NCBI RefSeq assembly: GCF_001612765.1
Contig: NZ_BDBB01000053.1
Coordinates: 1 to 35,482, forward strand
Source: Nocardia arthritidis NBRC 100137
GTDB taxonomy: Bacteria; Actinomycetota; Actinomycetes; Mycobacteriales; Mycobacteriaceae
Length of the DNA: 35,482 nucleotides
Reading direction: 5' to 3'
Of the stretch, positions 17,579-24,729 are shown piece after piece. The first letter of the stretch is position 1, and every line of letters starts with the position of its first letter. The notes beneath the pieces are model-generated. The model had not been told where the DNA came from, did not search any database, and saw only the letters and a list, made by a program, of their open reading frames with translations. Made by a program: the position numbers and the translations under genes.

Positions 17579-18775
17579 TCACCGGGTCCGGCGCTCGGCC
17601 TCTTCCCGCGGTTCGGCGAAGTCGTAGTCCAGCCAGCGGTCCCGATTGGTCCAGCCGACCAGGTCGAAGCGCCAGCGGAACGGCCAGGTGTGCGCGACCG
17701 TGCCGAACAGCACCGCGCCCAGCGCGGCGTAGTCGTCGTGCGCGGTCAGCAGGGCGCGCTGGCCGCGCGGGGAGGCGCTGAAGAACGCGTCGAACATGGC
17801 GATGGACTGTTCGGTGGTGAGCCGGCCGAGGCCGTAGAGGCCGCGCATCCGCATCCAATACACCAGCCGCGCGCGCGGCGGCCACAGCGCGGCGATCGGG
17901 TCGCGGCCCTGGCGCAGCGCGGTGATCGCGGTGTCGACCAGCGCCAGTGAGTCGGCGACGCTGTACCCCGTGCACGGGTGCATCATGCCGCCGCGTGAAC
18001 CGAACGGGATCGCGCGCGCCGTGCCTCGCCGTGGCGGCGGCTGGTCGAGCGGATAGTGCGCCGCCTCGCTCGGTTCGGCGCCGGTGAGCCTGATGCCGTG
18101 CGCGGCGAGCCGGTGCAGCGTACGTTTGCGCAGTTCGTGCTGCGGCATGCCGCCCCGCAGACCGAGGCTGGTCTCCTCGAAGATCACCGTCCCGTCGCCG
18201 AGCGGCACCGCGTAGAGGAACGACGGCGGCTCCTGCGGCCCCGCGCCGTTGTCCGGCCGCCAGTCCAGCAGCAAGCCCTCGCCCTCGACGATCATCGGCG
18301 CGGCCGTCTCGGCGTCGACGAAGATGCCGTGCGCGCTCGCGGCCCGGCGGCGGCCGAGCGTGGGCAGCCCACGGGTGTCGAACACCGCGCAGGCCCGGTA
18401 CACCGTGCCGTCGGCGAGCTCGACCTCGCGCGCGTCCACCCGGGTGGCACGGCCCGCGACGACCGTGGCGTCGTCGAGCGGCAGCGCCGCGTGCAGGCCT
18501 GGCTTGGACAACACGCAATAGGGGCGGTCGATGCGATGCGCGGTCTTCGTCCAGACCGTGGGCGCGGGGATGGTGGTCGCGATGGCCGTGGACGGCAGCC
18601 ACTCCGGCAGCTCGTCGACCCAGCAGGAGAACGTGGGCGGCCACAGCCGATCGGGGCGGGGGTCGATCGCGGTCACCGACAACCCGGCGCGCATGGCGCG
18701 GTGCGCGAGCGCCCGCCCGGTGGGGCCGAGCCCGACCACGCACACATCGACTTCCCGGCCCGCGCTGACACCCAT
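17579..18775 (-). CDS. Lycopene cyclase, CrtL type (FAD/NAD-binding)
   Basis: Flavin-dependent enzyme that closes ionone rings on lycopene. The 398-residue product (from ATG 18775) begins with a dinucleotide-binding motif GLGPTG at residues 15-20. It carries FEETSL at 199-204, the acidic catalytic motif of the plant/cyanobacterial CrtL group, and a later GGMMHPCTGYSVA segment matching the family's HPxTGYS motif. Length fits. An in-frame TTG at 18811 would add 12 residues; neither start has a good ribosome-binding site, so the N-terminus is uncertain. No crtE, crtB or crtI lies in this window, so its substrate must be made elsewhere. It is divergent from the second mycolyltransferase-like gene. 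Confidence 0.85.
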   Translation of the reverse strand: MGVSAGREVDVCVVGLGPTGRALAHRAMRAGLSVTAIDPRPDRLWPPTFSCWVDELPEWLPSTAIATTIPAPTVWTKTAHRIDRPYCVLSKPGLHAALPLDDATVVAGRATRVDAREVELADGTVYRACAVFDTRGLPTLGRRRAASAHGIFVDAETAAPMIVEGEGLLLDWRPDNGAGPQEPPSFLYAVPLGDGTVIFEETSLGLRGGMPQHELRKRTLHRLAAHGIRLTGAEPSEAAHYPLDQPPPRRGTARAIPFGSRGGMMHPCTGYSVADSLALVDTAITALRQGRDPIAALWPPRARLVYWMRMRGLYGLGRLTTEQSIAMFDAFFSASPRGQRALLTAHDDYAALGAVLFGTVAHTWPFRWRFDLVGWTNRDRWLDYDFAEPREEAERRTR

Positions 18776-18963
18776 ACCGGCATTCAATCCGCTCGGCCGA
18801 TGCGAGCGCAACTATTCGCGGCGTGCGAGCCCAAGGAATTCGGGTCTCGCTTTTCCCGGATCGGACCTGGCCGGTAGGAATTGCGTTTTCGCGCATGCCC
18901 CCAGAATCAGTGGCCCAGCAACTTCAGTCGTGAATCGGCTCGACGCGCACCATAGCCTGGGCT

Positions 18964-18982
18964 CGGAACGCGACGCGTTCCG
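18964..18982. promoter_or_regulatory. 19-bp perfect palindrome upstream of the second esterase gene
   Basis: CGGAACGCG and CGCGTTCCG flank a single central A. It ends 21 bp before the ATG at 19004, so it covers the promoter or early leader of the envelope-lipid operon. The near-zero loop argues for a protein-binding site rather than an RNA hairpin. Confidence 0.55.
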
Positions 18983-19003
18983 GGATTCGGGATAAGGGGA
19001 GTC

Positions 19004-20008
19004 ATGAGAGGAAGCCACCTCCGCCGGCTGGTGTTGTCGGCGGCCGTCATCGGCGTCGTCGCATCGGCAATGGTTTCGGTGTCGGCGCAAGCGACGCCCG
19101 CGGAGCCTTCCATAGTTTCCGTGCAGGAGCACGATGCGCGGAGCCTGACATTGATGGTGCATTCCGCCGCCATGGATCTCGATATCCCGGTGGAAGTGCA
19201 GCGCGCCGCGGACACGAGCGTTCCCCGGCCCGTGCTGTATCTGCTGCTCGGTGCGGCCGGTGGCATCGACGGCTCCACCTGGGCCACGAAGACCGATGCG
19301 ATGCAATTCCTCGCGGACAAGAACGTGCACGCGGTCACGCCGATCGGCGGCATGTTCAGCTATTACGCGGACTGGCAGAAGGACGACGCCAGGCTGGGAC
19401 GCCAGAAGTGGAAGACCTTCCTGAGCAGCGAACTGCCACCGCTGATCGACTCGTATCTCGGGACCAGCGGGCGCAATGCCCTCGCCGGGTTCTCGATGTC
19501 GGGGACCACGACCCTCGCGCTCGCCGCGACCACGGGCGACCTGTTCTCCAGCGTGGCCGCCTATAGCGGTTGCGCGCAGACCAGCGATCCGGTCGGCCGC
19601 GAGTTCGTCCGGCTGACGGTAGAGGAATGGGGCCTCGCGGAACTGGACAACATGTGGGGGCCCGCGGGTGACCAGCAATGGGCGGCCAACGACCCATACG
19701 TGCAGGCGGAGGGTTTGCGCGGAAAATCCATCTACATCGCCAGTGGAAATGGCATGCCGGGTGTCTACGACCAGTACGGCGGAAAATACTCGCTGAACGG
19801 TCCGTGGGGTTTCGCCAATCAACTCGTGGTCGGCGGCGTCATCGAGGCGGCCACCAATTATTGCTCGCACAACATGAAAGACCGGCTGGACAGCCTCGGC
19901 ATTCCGGCGCGATACAACTTCCGCCCGGAAGGCACTCATTCCTGGGGCTATTGGGAGGACGCGCTGAAGGACTCGTGGTCGACCCTCGCCGCTCCATTGG
20001 GAATCTGA
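19004..20008 (+). CDS. Secreted mycolyltransferase-like esterase (paralogue of 7248-8315)
   Basis: A 334-residue relative of the antigen 85/mycolyltransferase group. An N-terminal signal (RGSHLRR then a hydrophobic run, cleavage probably near SAQATPA, residues 28-34) directs export. The nucleophile elbow is GFSMSG with Ser164 and the probable catalytic His is His312 in GTHSWGYW. Many blocks are shared with the first copy, including QKWKTF, YSGCAQTSDPVG, DNMWGP and ANDPYV. The ATG at 19004 follows AAGGGGA with good spacing. The lipase gene starts 17 bp after the stop, so the two are co-transcribed. The local DNA is slightly less GC-biased at third positions (GGAAAA, AATTAT) than the first copy. 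Acyl substrate unknown. Confidence 0.88.
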   Translation: MRGSHLRRLVLSAAVIGVVASAMVSVSAQATPAEPSIVSVQEHDARSLTLMVHSAAMDLDIPVEVQRAADTSVPRPVLYLLLGAAGGIDGSTWATKTDAMQFLADKNVHAVTPIGGMFSYYADWQKDDARLGRQKWKTFLSSELPPLIDSYLGTSGRNALAGFSMSGTTTLALAATTGDLFSSVAAYSGCAQTSDPVGREFVRLTVEEWGLAELDNMWGPAGDQQWAANDPYVQAEGLRGKSIYIASGNGMPGVYDQYGGKYSLNGPWGFANQLVVGGVIEAATNYCSHNMKDRLDSLGIPARYNFRPEGTHSWGYWEDALKDSWSTLAAPLGI

Positions 20009-20025
20009 TTCGTCGGGAATAAGAG

Positions 20026-20961
20026 ATGCCTATTCGCAACCGGGCCGCGCGAGTCGTCGGTCTGCTGTTGGTCGCGGCCTGCGCGGCACTGTCGCACGCG
20101 CCGAGCGCGGGCGCCGCTCCGGAGACACCGGCGCTGGACGGCGCCAACGATTGGTCGTGCCGGCCGACCGGGGCACGGCCGGAGCCGGTGGTGCTCGTGC
20201 ACGGCTCGGGTACCGATATCGGCCGCAGTTTCCCCCTGCTCGCGCCCGCCATCCGGGCCGAGGGACATTGTGTGTTCGCCGCGAACCTCGGTGCCGCTCC
20301 GGGTGTGGTCGACGCGGTGAGCGGGCAGACCGGCTCCAGTTCCACCGGCGTCGGGCCGATCGGTGCGGCATTGCTGGGCCGCGCGGTCTACGGCGTGGCC
20401 GACATCGATCGGATGGCAGGCGAACTCGCCGAAGTCGTGCGGTCGGTGCGGGAGACGACGGGTGCGAGCCGGGTGGCGCTGGTCGGCCACTCCACCGGCG
20501 GCACCGTGATCCGGCAGTACCTGCGCGCTCGCGGCGCGGAGGCGGTGTCCCGGGTGGTGACGCTCGGCACCCCGTACCGGGGCACGACCTGGGACGGTTT
20601 GCGCGCGGGCTATCCGGACCTGGCCGCACTCGGCCTGGGCAACGCGCAGATCGCGGCCCAGGTCTTCGGAACTCCGGGGCAACAGCAGGTGGTCGGGTCA
20701 CCGCTGCTGAACCGGCTGAACGCGGGAGGCGAGACCGTGCCCGGTGTCCGGTACACGGCCATCGCCTCCCGCGCCGATCGGGTGATCACGCCGCAGGACA
20801 CCGCCGTGCTCGCCGCGCCCGCCGCCGCTGACCGCAACGTCTGGCTACAGGACGGATGCCCCGGCAACACCGCCGACCACAGCGGCATGCTGGAAGACCC
20901 GCGCGCCGCCGCCGCCGTGCTCTCCGCGCTCGCCGGAGACCAGCGAGCGTTGCCCTGCTGA
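20026..20961 (+). CDS. Secreted triacylglycerol lipase/esterase, alpha/beta hydrolase
   Basis: A 311-residue exported lipase of the class-2 actinobacterial type. A signal peptide with a long hydrophobic core (about residues 9-30, ending SAGAAPE) precedes VVLVHGSG (the HG oxyanion segment near 55-62). The nucleophile is in GHSTGG (about residues 154-159), and the last catalytic His is probably in TADHSGML near the C-terminus. Two Cys near the mature N-terminus and two late ones (DGCPG, terminal PC) could form disulfides. The ATG is 17 bp after the mycolyltransferase-like gene, with GGAATAAGAG as a plausible ribosome-binding site. It may act on envelope or host acylglycerols; substrate is inference. 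Confidence 0.86.
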   Translation: MPIRNRAARVVGLLLVAACAALSHAPSAGAAPETPALDGANDWSCRPTGARPEPVVLVHGSGTDIGRSFPLLAPAIRAEGHCVFAANLGAAPGVVDAVSGQTGSSSTGVGPIGAALLGRAVYGVADIDRMAGELAEVVRSVRETTGASRVALVGHSTGGTVIRQYLRARGAEAVSRVVTLGTPYRGTTWDGLRAGYPDLAALGLGNAQIAAQVFGTPGQQQVVGSPLLNRLNAGGETVPGVRYTAIASRADRVITPQDTAVLAAPAAADRNVWLQDGCPGNTADHSGMLEDPRAAAAVLSALAGDQRALPC

Positions 20962-21010
20962 TCCCGCCCCGGCCGGACACGATCATTCGAGACGAAGATG
21001 GAGAACCTCG

Positions 21011-21664
21011 GTGGGTCTCGGCATTACCTGTAGCGGCCTGCGCCGCGAATTCGCGGGAGTCGCCGTGGTCGACGACGTGACATTCCGCGCTCCCGCGGGC
21101 CGAGTCACCGGGGTGATCGGAGCGAACGGCGCGGGAAAGACGACCCTGTTGTCGATGCTCGCCGGTCGATTGCGGCCGCACCGAGGACATTTGCGCGTGG
21201 AGGACGCCGATCCGAGCGTCGAACCATGGGTGGTCCGATCCAGGGTCGGCTGGGTTCCCGACGTGTACGAAGGCGCCGAGACCTGGTCGATCCAGGAAGT
21301 GGTGGAGTATTCGGCGAAAATCGCCGGTCACACCGGAGCCGCGGCCGGTGAACTCGTCGATCGGGCACTGCATCTGGCACGTTTGACGGATTCTTCTTCG
21401 ACGACCGTTCTCCGTCTCTCCCGGAGCGAGAAGAAGTGGCTGGGGCTGGCCAGAGCGCTGGCCGCCGGTACGGCCGCGCTCGTGCTGGACAACCCGATGG
21501 CCGATTTGGACGACGAAGGTCGGCGCTATCTGTCCGGAATGCTGCGAGCCCTCGCCCAGCAGGACATGGCGATCGTCGTTTCGGCTTGTGCCGAAGACGA
21601 ACTCGCCGGATGCGCGCAGCAGATCCTGCACCTCGATCACGGTCGAGTCGTCACTACCGCCTGA
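21011..21664 (+). CDS. Degenerate ABC transporter ATP-binding protein, no partner permease
   Basis: A 217-residue ABC ATPase-like protein. Walker A is intact (GANGAGKTT, 37-45), so nucleotide binding is expected. Other catalytic marks are lost: the Q-loop position reads VPD (Asp84), the signature is LSRSE (136-140) instead of LSGGQ, Walker B reads VLDNP with Asn161 where the catalytic Glu belongs, and the H-loop His is Cys193 (SACAEDE). Hydrolysis should be weak or absent. The GTG at 21011 has GGAGA 6 nt upstream, so translation looks functional. It follows the lipase gene by 49 bp and is probably in its operon. No permease lies on either side. It could pair with a distant permease or act as a regulatory nucleotide-binding protein. 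Confidence 0.82.
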   Translation: MGLGITCSGLRREFAGVAVVDDVTFRAPAGRVTGVIGANGAGKTTLLSMLAGRLRPHRGHLRVEDADPSVEPWVVRSRVGWVPDVYEGAETWSIQEVVEYSAKIAGHTGAAAGELVDRALHLARLTDSSSTTVLRLSRSEKKWLGLARALAAGTAALVLDNPMADLDDEGRRYLSGMLRALAQQDMAIVVSACAEDELAGCAQQILHLDHGRVVTTA

Positions 21665-21717
21665 AGGCTCGATCCCGGCGCATCCGCGACTTTCGCGCGC
21701 CGATCGCGGGCTCGTGA

Positions 21718-22194
21718 CTACTTCGGCGTGACCCAGGTGGTGATATCGGCGTGCACGACCTCCAGGCCGTGCTTGTCATAGATCGAGACCGGCACCACGA
21801 CCTCGCGGCCCTCGGTGATAGTCGCGAAATCCGGGAGTTCCGGCAGCTTCGCGACGGCCCGCAGCGCGGTCTCGGCTTTGGCCAGGTATCGGACGTTCAT
21901 CGCCTTGGGAATCCACCGGTGCGTCGAAGGCACCGTCGCCTCGCTGAGCATGCCCATGGCGACCTCGGCCAGATTGCACGCCGCGATGGCGTGGAAAGTG
22001 CCCAGGTGATTGTGGATACCGAACCACTTCGGCGAAGTCACTTCGCACAGCCCCGGCTCGAGCCGGACCACGTTCGGCAACACGGTGCCGAAGTAGGGCA
22101 CCCGAGCCACCATCCCGAGCGAGAACAGGGCGTGCCCCAGCCGGTTGTCGGGCAGCTTCTTCCACCCGCGGTAGGTCGCGGTCTCTTTCGACAT
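21718..22194 (-). CDS. DUF4442 / hotdog-fold thioesterase-like protein
   Basis: A 158-residue protein matching the DUF4442 hotdog group, relatives of acyl-CoA thioesterases. The segment IHNHLGTFHAIAACNLAEVAMG (about residues 60-81) is the characteristic helix region of these proteins, with His, Asn and Glu in the usual active-site neighbourhood. The ATG at 22194 has no Shine-Dalgarno; a -10-like TAAGAT (minus strand, 22201-22206) lies 6 nt before it, so the mRNA is probably leaderless. An inverted repeat overlaps that -10. It is convergent with the degenerate ABC gene and divergent from the S10 operon. The acyl substrate is unknown. Confidence 0.82.
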   Translation of the reverse strand: MSKETATYRGWKKLPDNRLGHALFSLGMVARVPYFGTVLPNVVRLEPGLCEVTSPKWFGIHNHLGTFHAIAACNLAEVAMGMLSEATVPSTHRWIPKAMNVRYLAKAETALRAVAKLPELPDFATITEGREVVVPVSIYDKHGLEVVHADITTWVTPK

Positions 22195-22200
22195 GCGCCT

Positions 22201-22218
22201 ATCTTACTCAAAAGTAAG
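22201..22218 (-). promoter_or_regulatory. Leaderless promoter and overlapping operator of the DUF4442 gene
   Basis: On the minus strand the -10 TAAGAT (22201-22206) is 6 nt from the ATG. The inverted repeat CTTACT-caaa-AGTAAG (22203-22218) overlaps this -10. A repressor bound there would block the promoter. The TTACT/AGTAA half-sites are of the kind used by TetR-type regulators. Confidence 0.5.
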
Positions 22219-22238
22219 TTTCTCGACACCCCACCGAT

Positions 22239-22268
22239 TTGAAGTGACTCCCGGGGGTCGTGCATACT
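22239..22268 (+). promoter_or_regulatory. Candidate S10 operon promoter
   Basis: TTGAAG (-35, 22239-22244) and CATACT (-10, 22263-22268) with an 18-bp spacer. Transcription would start near 22275, leaving a leader of about 425 nt before rpsJ. Confidence 0.5.
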
Positions 22269-22274
22269 GTTCGG

Positions 22275-22701
22275 GTTGCCCTGCACCGGGCCATGTCTGT
22301 TTCCCTGTGAAACAGGTGGTCGGGCGGGGCGAGCAGTACCCCATCGTGTACCTCGCCGGGTTTCCGGCGTGGGTACGTCCGGGACAGTGTTCCAGGTCTG
22401 AGACGCAGTGCGATCCGAGGCCGAGGAATGAGCGGACGGGCGACACGCCCGACCGCGTGGACCGGAGAACCATGACAGATGAACAGCGGCGAGGATCGGG
22501 CATGCCCGGTCGTGAGTCTCCACTGTGTCGGATCCAGCCCGACCGGGGCCGTGCGTGATTACGCAGGCTGCCCCCTCCGGGCCTGATCCACTCGGGCTGG
22601 GACGTCTTCGTGTGTTCGGGCTGTGCAAATGAGGGTGGTCCAGTGGACCGGCGTAGCCGGCTTCCGGATCACGAAGGAAAGCGGAGAAAAGGACACTTAG
22701 C
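22275..22701 (+). other. Long structured leader of the S10 operon
   Basis: About 425 nt without an obvious protein gene. It holds a hairpin CTGTTTC-cctgt-GAAACAG (22297-22315), a palindrome CGGGCATGCCCG (22497-22508), and two abutting hairpins just before rpsJ: GGTCC-agt-GGACC (22637-22649) and CCGGC-gta-GCCGG (22648-22660). The last two overlap by 2 nt and so cannot both form fully. Autogenous control by a ribosomal protein, as in other S10 operons, would explain such a leader. The extent depends on the inferred promoter. Confidence 0.45.
22472..22558 (+). CDS. Possible short leader peptide (28 aa) in the S10 leader
   Basis: An ATG at 22472 with GGAG 4 nt upstream opens a 28-codon frame rich in Arg (six residues), ending in TGA at 22556-22558. 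It contains the CGGGCATGCCCG palindrome. Too short to judge by codon use; it may be chance. Confidence 0.2.
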   Translation: MTDEQRRGSGMPGRESPLCRIQPDRGRA

Positions 22702-23007
22702 GTGGCGGGACAAAAGATCCGCATCAGGCTCAAGGCCTATGACCACGAGGCGATCGACGCATCGGCGCGCAAGATCGTGGAGACGGTGACCCGCACCGGG
22801 GCACGCGTCGTCGGCCCGGTGCCGTTGCCGACCGAGAAGAACGTGTACTGCGTCATCCGTTCGCCGCACAAGTACAAGGACTCGCGCGAGCACTTCGAGA
22901 TGCGTACGCACAAGCGCCTCATCGACATCCTCGACCCGACGCCGAAGACGGTGGACGCGCTCATGCGCATCGACCTGCCGGCCAGCGTCGACGTCAACAT
23001 TCAGTGA
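22702..23007 (+). CDS. rpsJ: 30S ribosomal protein S10
   Basis: First gene of the S10 operon: a small-subunit head protein that also takes part in transcription antitermination as NusE. The product is 101 residues, the standard length, opening AGQKIRIRLKAYDHEAID and ending in DLPASVDVNIQ, both typical. The start is GTG at 22702 with AAAGGA 8 nt upstream. The stop codon overlaps an in-frame GTG of the rplC frame, but rplC most likely starts at the ATG 15 nt after the rpsJ stop. Confidence 0.98.
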   Translation: MAGQKIRIRLKAYDHEAIDASARKIVETVTRTGARVVGPVPLPTEKNVYCVIRSPHKYKDSREHFEMRTHKRLIDILDPTPKTVDALMRIDLPASVDVNIQ

Positions 23008-23021
23008 CGGGGACTCGAGAC

Positions 23022-23687
23022 ATGACTGACAACAAGAACAGGCCGGCCGCCGGCATCCTGGGCACCAAGCTCGGCATGACCCAGGTCTTCGACGACAAGA
23101 ACCGCGTCGTTCCCGTGACCGTCATCAAGGCCGGGCCGAACGTCGTCACCCAGATCCGCACCGAGGAGCGCGACGGCTACAGCGCCGTCCAGGTCGCTTT
23201 CGGCGCCATCGACCCGCGCAAGGTGAACAAGCCGGTCTCCGGCCAGTTCGCCAAGGCCGGCGTCACCCCGCGCCGCCATGTCGCCGAGATCCGCGTCGCG
23301 GACGCCTCCACCTTCGAGGTCGGCCAGGAGATCAGCGCCGACGTGTTCGAAGAGGGCAGCTACGTCGACGTCACCGGCACCAGCAAGGGCAAGGGCTTCG
23401 CGGGCACCATGAAGCGCCACGGCTTCCGTGGCCAGGGCGCCTCGCACGGTGCGCAGGCCGTGCACCGTCGTCCGGGTTCGATCGGTGGCTGCGCCACCCC
23501 CGGCCGCGTGTTCAAGGGCATGCGCATGTCGGGCCGGATGGGTAACGACCGGGTCACCACGCAGAACCTCTCGGTGCACAAGGTCGACGCCGAGAACGGC
23601 CTGCTGCTGATCAAGGGAGCGATCCCGGGTCGCAAGGGCGGCGTCGTGATCGTCAAGAGCGCCGTGAAGGGTGGTGCGCACGCATGA
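23022..23687 (+). CDS. rplC: 50S ribosomal protein L3
   Basis: Large-subunit assembly protein near the peptidyl transferase centre. The 221 residues contain GILGTKLGMTQVFD near the start and the internal HGFRGQGASHG and MSGRMGNDRVT blocks of L3. The ATG at 23022 has GGGGA 8 nt upstream; a GTG at 23004 overlapping the rpsJ stop would add six residues. The stop overlaps the rplD start (ATGA). Confidence 0.97.
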   Translation: MTDNKNRPAAGILGTKLGMTQVFDDKNRVVPVTVIKAGPNVVTQIRTEERDGYSAVQVAFGAIDPRKVNKPVSGQFAKAGVTPRRHVAEIRVADASTFEVGQEISADVFEEGSYVDVTGTSKGKGFAGTMKRHGFRGQGASHGAQAVHRRPGSIGGCATPGRVFKGMRMSGRMGNDRVTTQNLSVHKVDAENGLLLIKGAIPGRKGGVVIVKSAVKGGAHA

Positions 23688-24394
23688 CCAGCTCAGCTGT
23701 GAACACTGAGAAGAAGTCCGCGAATCTGACGCTGCCGGTCAAGGAGATCGGCGGCAAGACCAACGGCACGGTCGATCTCCCCGCGGAGATCTTCGACGTG
23801 ACCGCCAACATCGCGCTGATGCACCAGGTCGTCGTGGCCCAGCAGGCCGCGGCCCGCCAGGGCACGCACGCGACCAAGACGCGTGGCCAGGTCTCCGGTG
23901 GCGGCAAGAAGCCGTACCGGCAGAAGGGCACCGGCCGCGCCCGCCAGGGTTCGACCCGCGCGCCGCAGTTCGCCGGTGGTGGCACCGTGCACGGCCCGCA
24001 GCCGCGCGACTACACCCAGCGCCTGCCCAAGAAGATGAAGGCCGCCGCCCTGCGTGGCGCCCTGTCCGATCGGGCTCGCAACGAGCGCATCCACGTGATC
24101 ACCGAACTGGTGGCAGGCCAGACCCCGTCCACCAAGACCGCCAAGAGCTTCCTGGCCGAGTTGTCGGACCGCAAGAAGTTCCTGGTCGTGGTGGGCCGCG
24201 AGGACGTCGCCGCGTGGAAGAGCCTGGCGAACCTGCAGAACGTGCACCCGATCGCCCCCGACCAGCTCAACACCTACGACGTCCTCAACAGTGACGAAGT
24301 GGTGTTCAGCGTCGAGGCGCTCAACGCGTTCGTGCACGGTCCCGCGGAGTCCCCGCAAGACGCTGCGGCGATTGCACAGGAGGAGAGCAAGTGA
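23684..24394 (+). CDS. rplD: 50S ribosomal protein L4
   Basis: Large-subunit exit-tunnel protein and, in enterobacteria, autogenous regulator of the S10 operon. 236 residues with the RGQVSGGGKKPYRQKGTGRAR-type basic loop near residues 67-87 and DYTQRLPKKMK after it. It has an N-terminal extension of about 10 residues and a C-terminal Ala/Glu/Gln tail relative to shorter L4 proteins. ATG overlaps rplC, and its stop overlaps the rplW GTG. Confidence 0.97.
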   Translation: MTSSAVNTEKKSANLTLPVKEIGGKTNGTVDLPAEIFDVTANIALMHQVVVAQQAAARQGTHATKTRGQVSGGGKKPYRQKGTGRARQGSTRAPQFAGGGTVHGPQPRDYTQRLPKKMKAAALRGALSDRARNERIHVITELVAGQTPSTKTAKSFLAELSDRKKFLVVVGREDVAAWKSLANLQNVHPIAPDQLNTYDVLNSDEVVFSVEALNAFVHGPAESPQDAAAIAQEESK

Positions 24395-24696
24395 CCACCA
24401 TCGCCGACCCCCGCGACATTCTGCTGGCGCCGGTCATCTCCGAGAAGTCCTACGGACTGATCGAGGAAGGCACCTACACCTTCCTGGTGCACCCGGACTC
24501 GAACAAGACGCAGATCAAGATCGCCGTGGAGAAGGTCTTCGGTGTGAAGGTGACCAGCGTCAACACCGCCAACCGTCAGGGCAAGCGCAAGCGGACCCGC
24601 TTCGGTTACGGCAAGCGCAAGAGCACCAAGCGCGCGCTCGTGACCATCTCGGCCGACAGCAAGCCCATCGAGATCTTCGGAGGCCCGGTCGCGTAA
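24391..24696 (+). CDS. rplW: 50S ribosomal protein L23
   Basis: Tunnel-exit protein that docks signal recognition particle and trigger factor. 101 residues, with DPRDILLAPVISEKSYGL near the N-terminus and the KRTRFGYGKRKSTKRA basic loop. The GTG start overlaps the rplD stop by 4 nt (GTGA), so translation is coupled. Confidence 0.97.
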   Translation: MTTIADPRDILLAPVISEKSYGLIEEGTYTFLVHPDSNKTQIKIAVEKVFGVKVTSVNTANRQGKRKRTRFGYGKRKSTKRALVTISADSKPIEIFGGPVA

Positions 24697-24729
24697 GCGC
24701 TCGGGAATCCAGAAAGCAGAGAAGAACTC

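Noticed and set aside
22637..22660. Possible tRNA arm-like hairpins upstream of rpsJ
   Set aside because: There is no cloverleaf, T-loop consensus or acceptor stem; the hairpins are better seen as leader structure.
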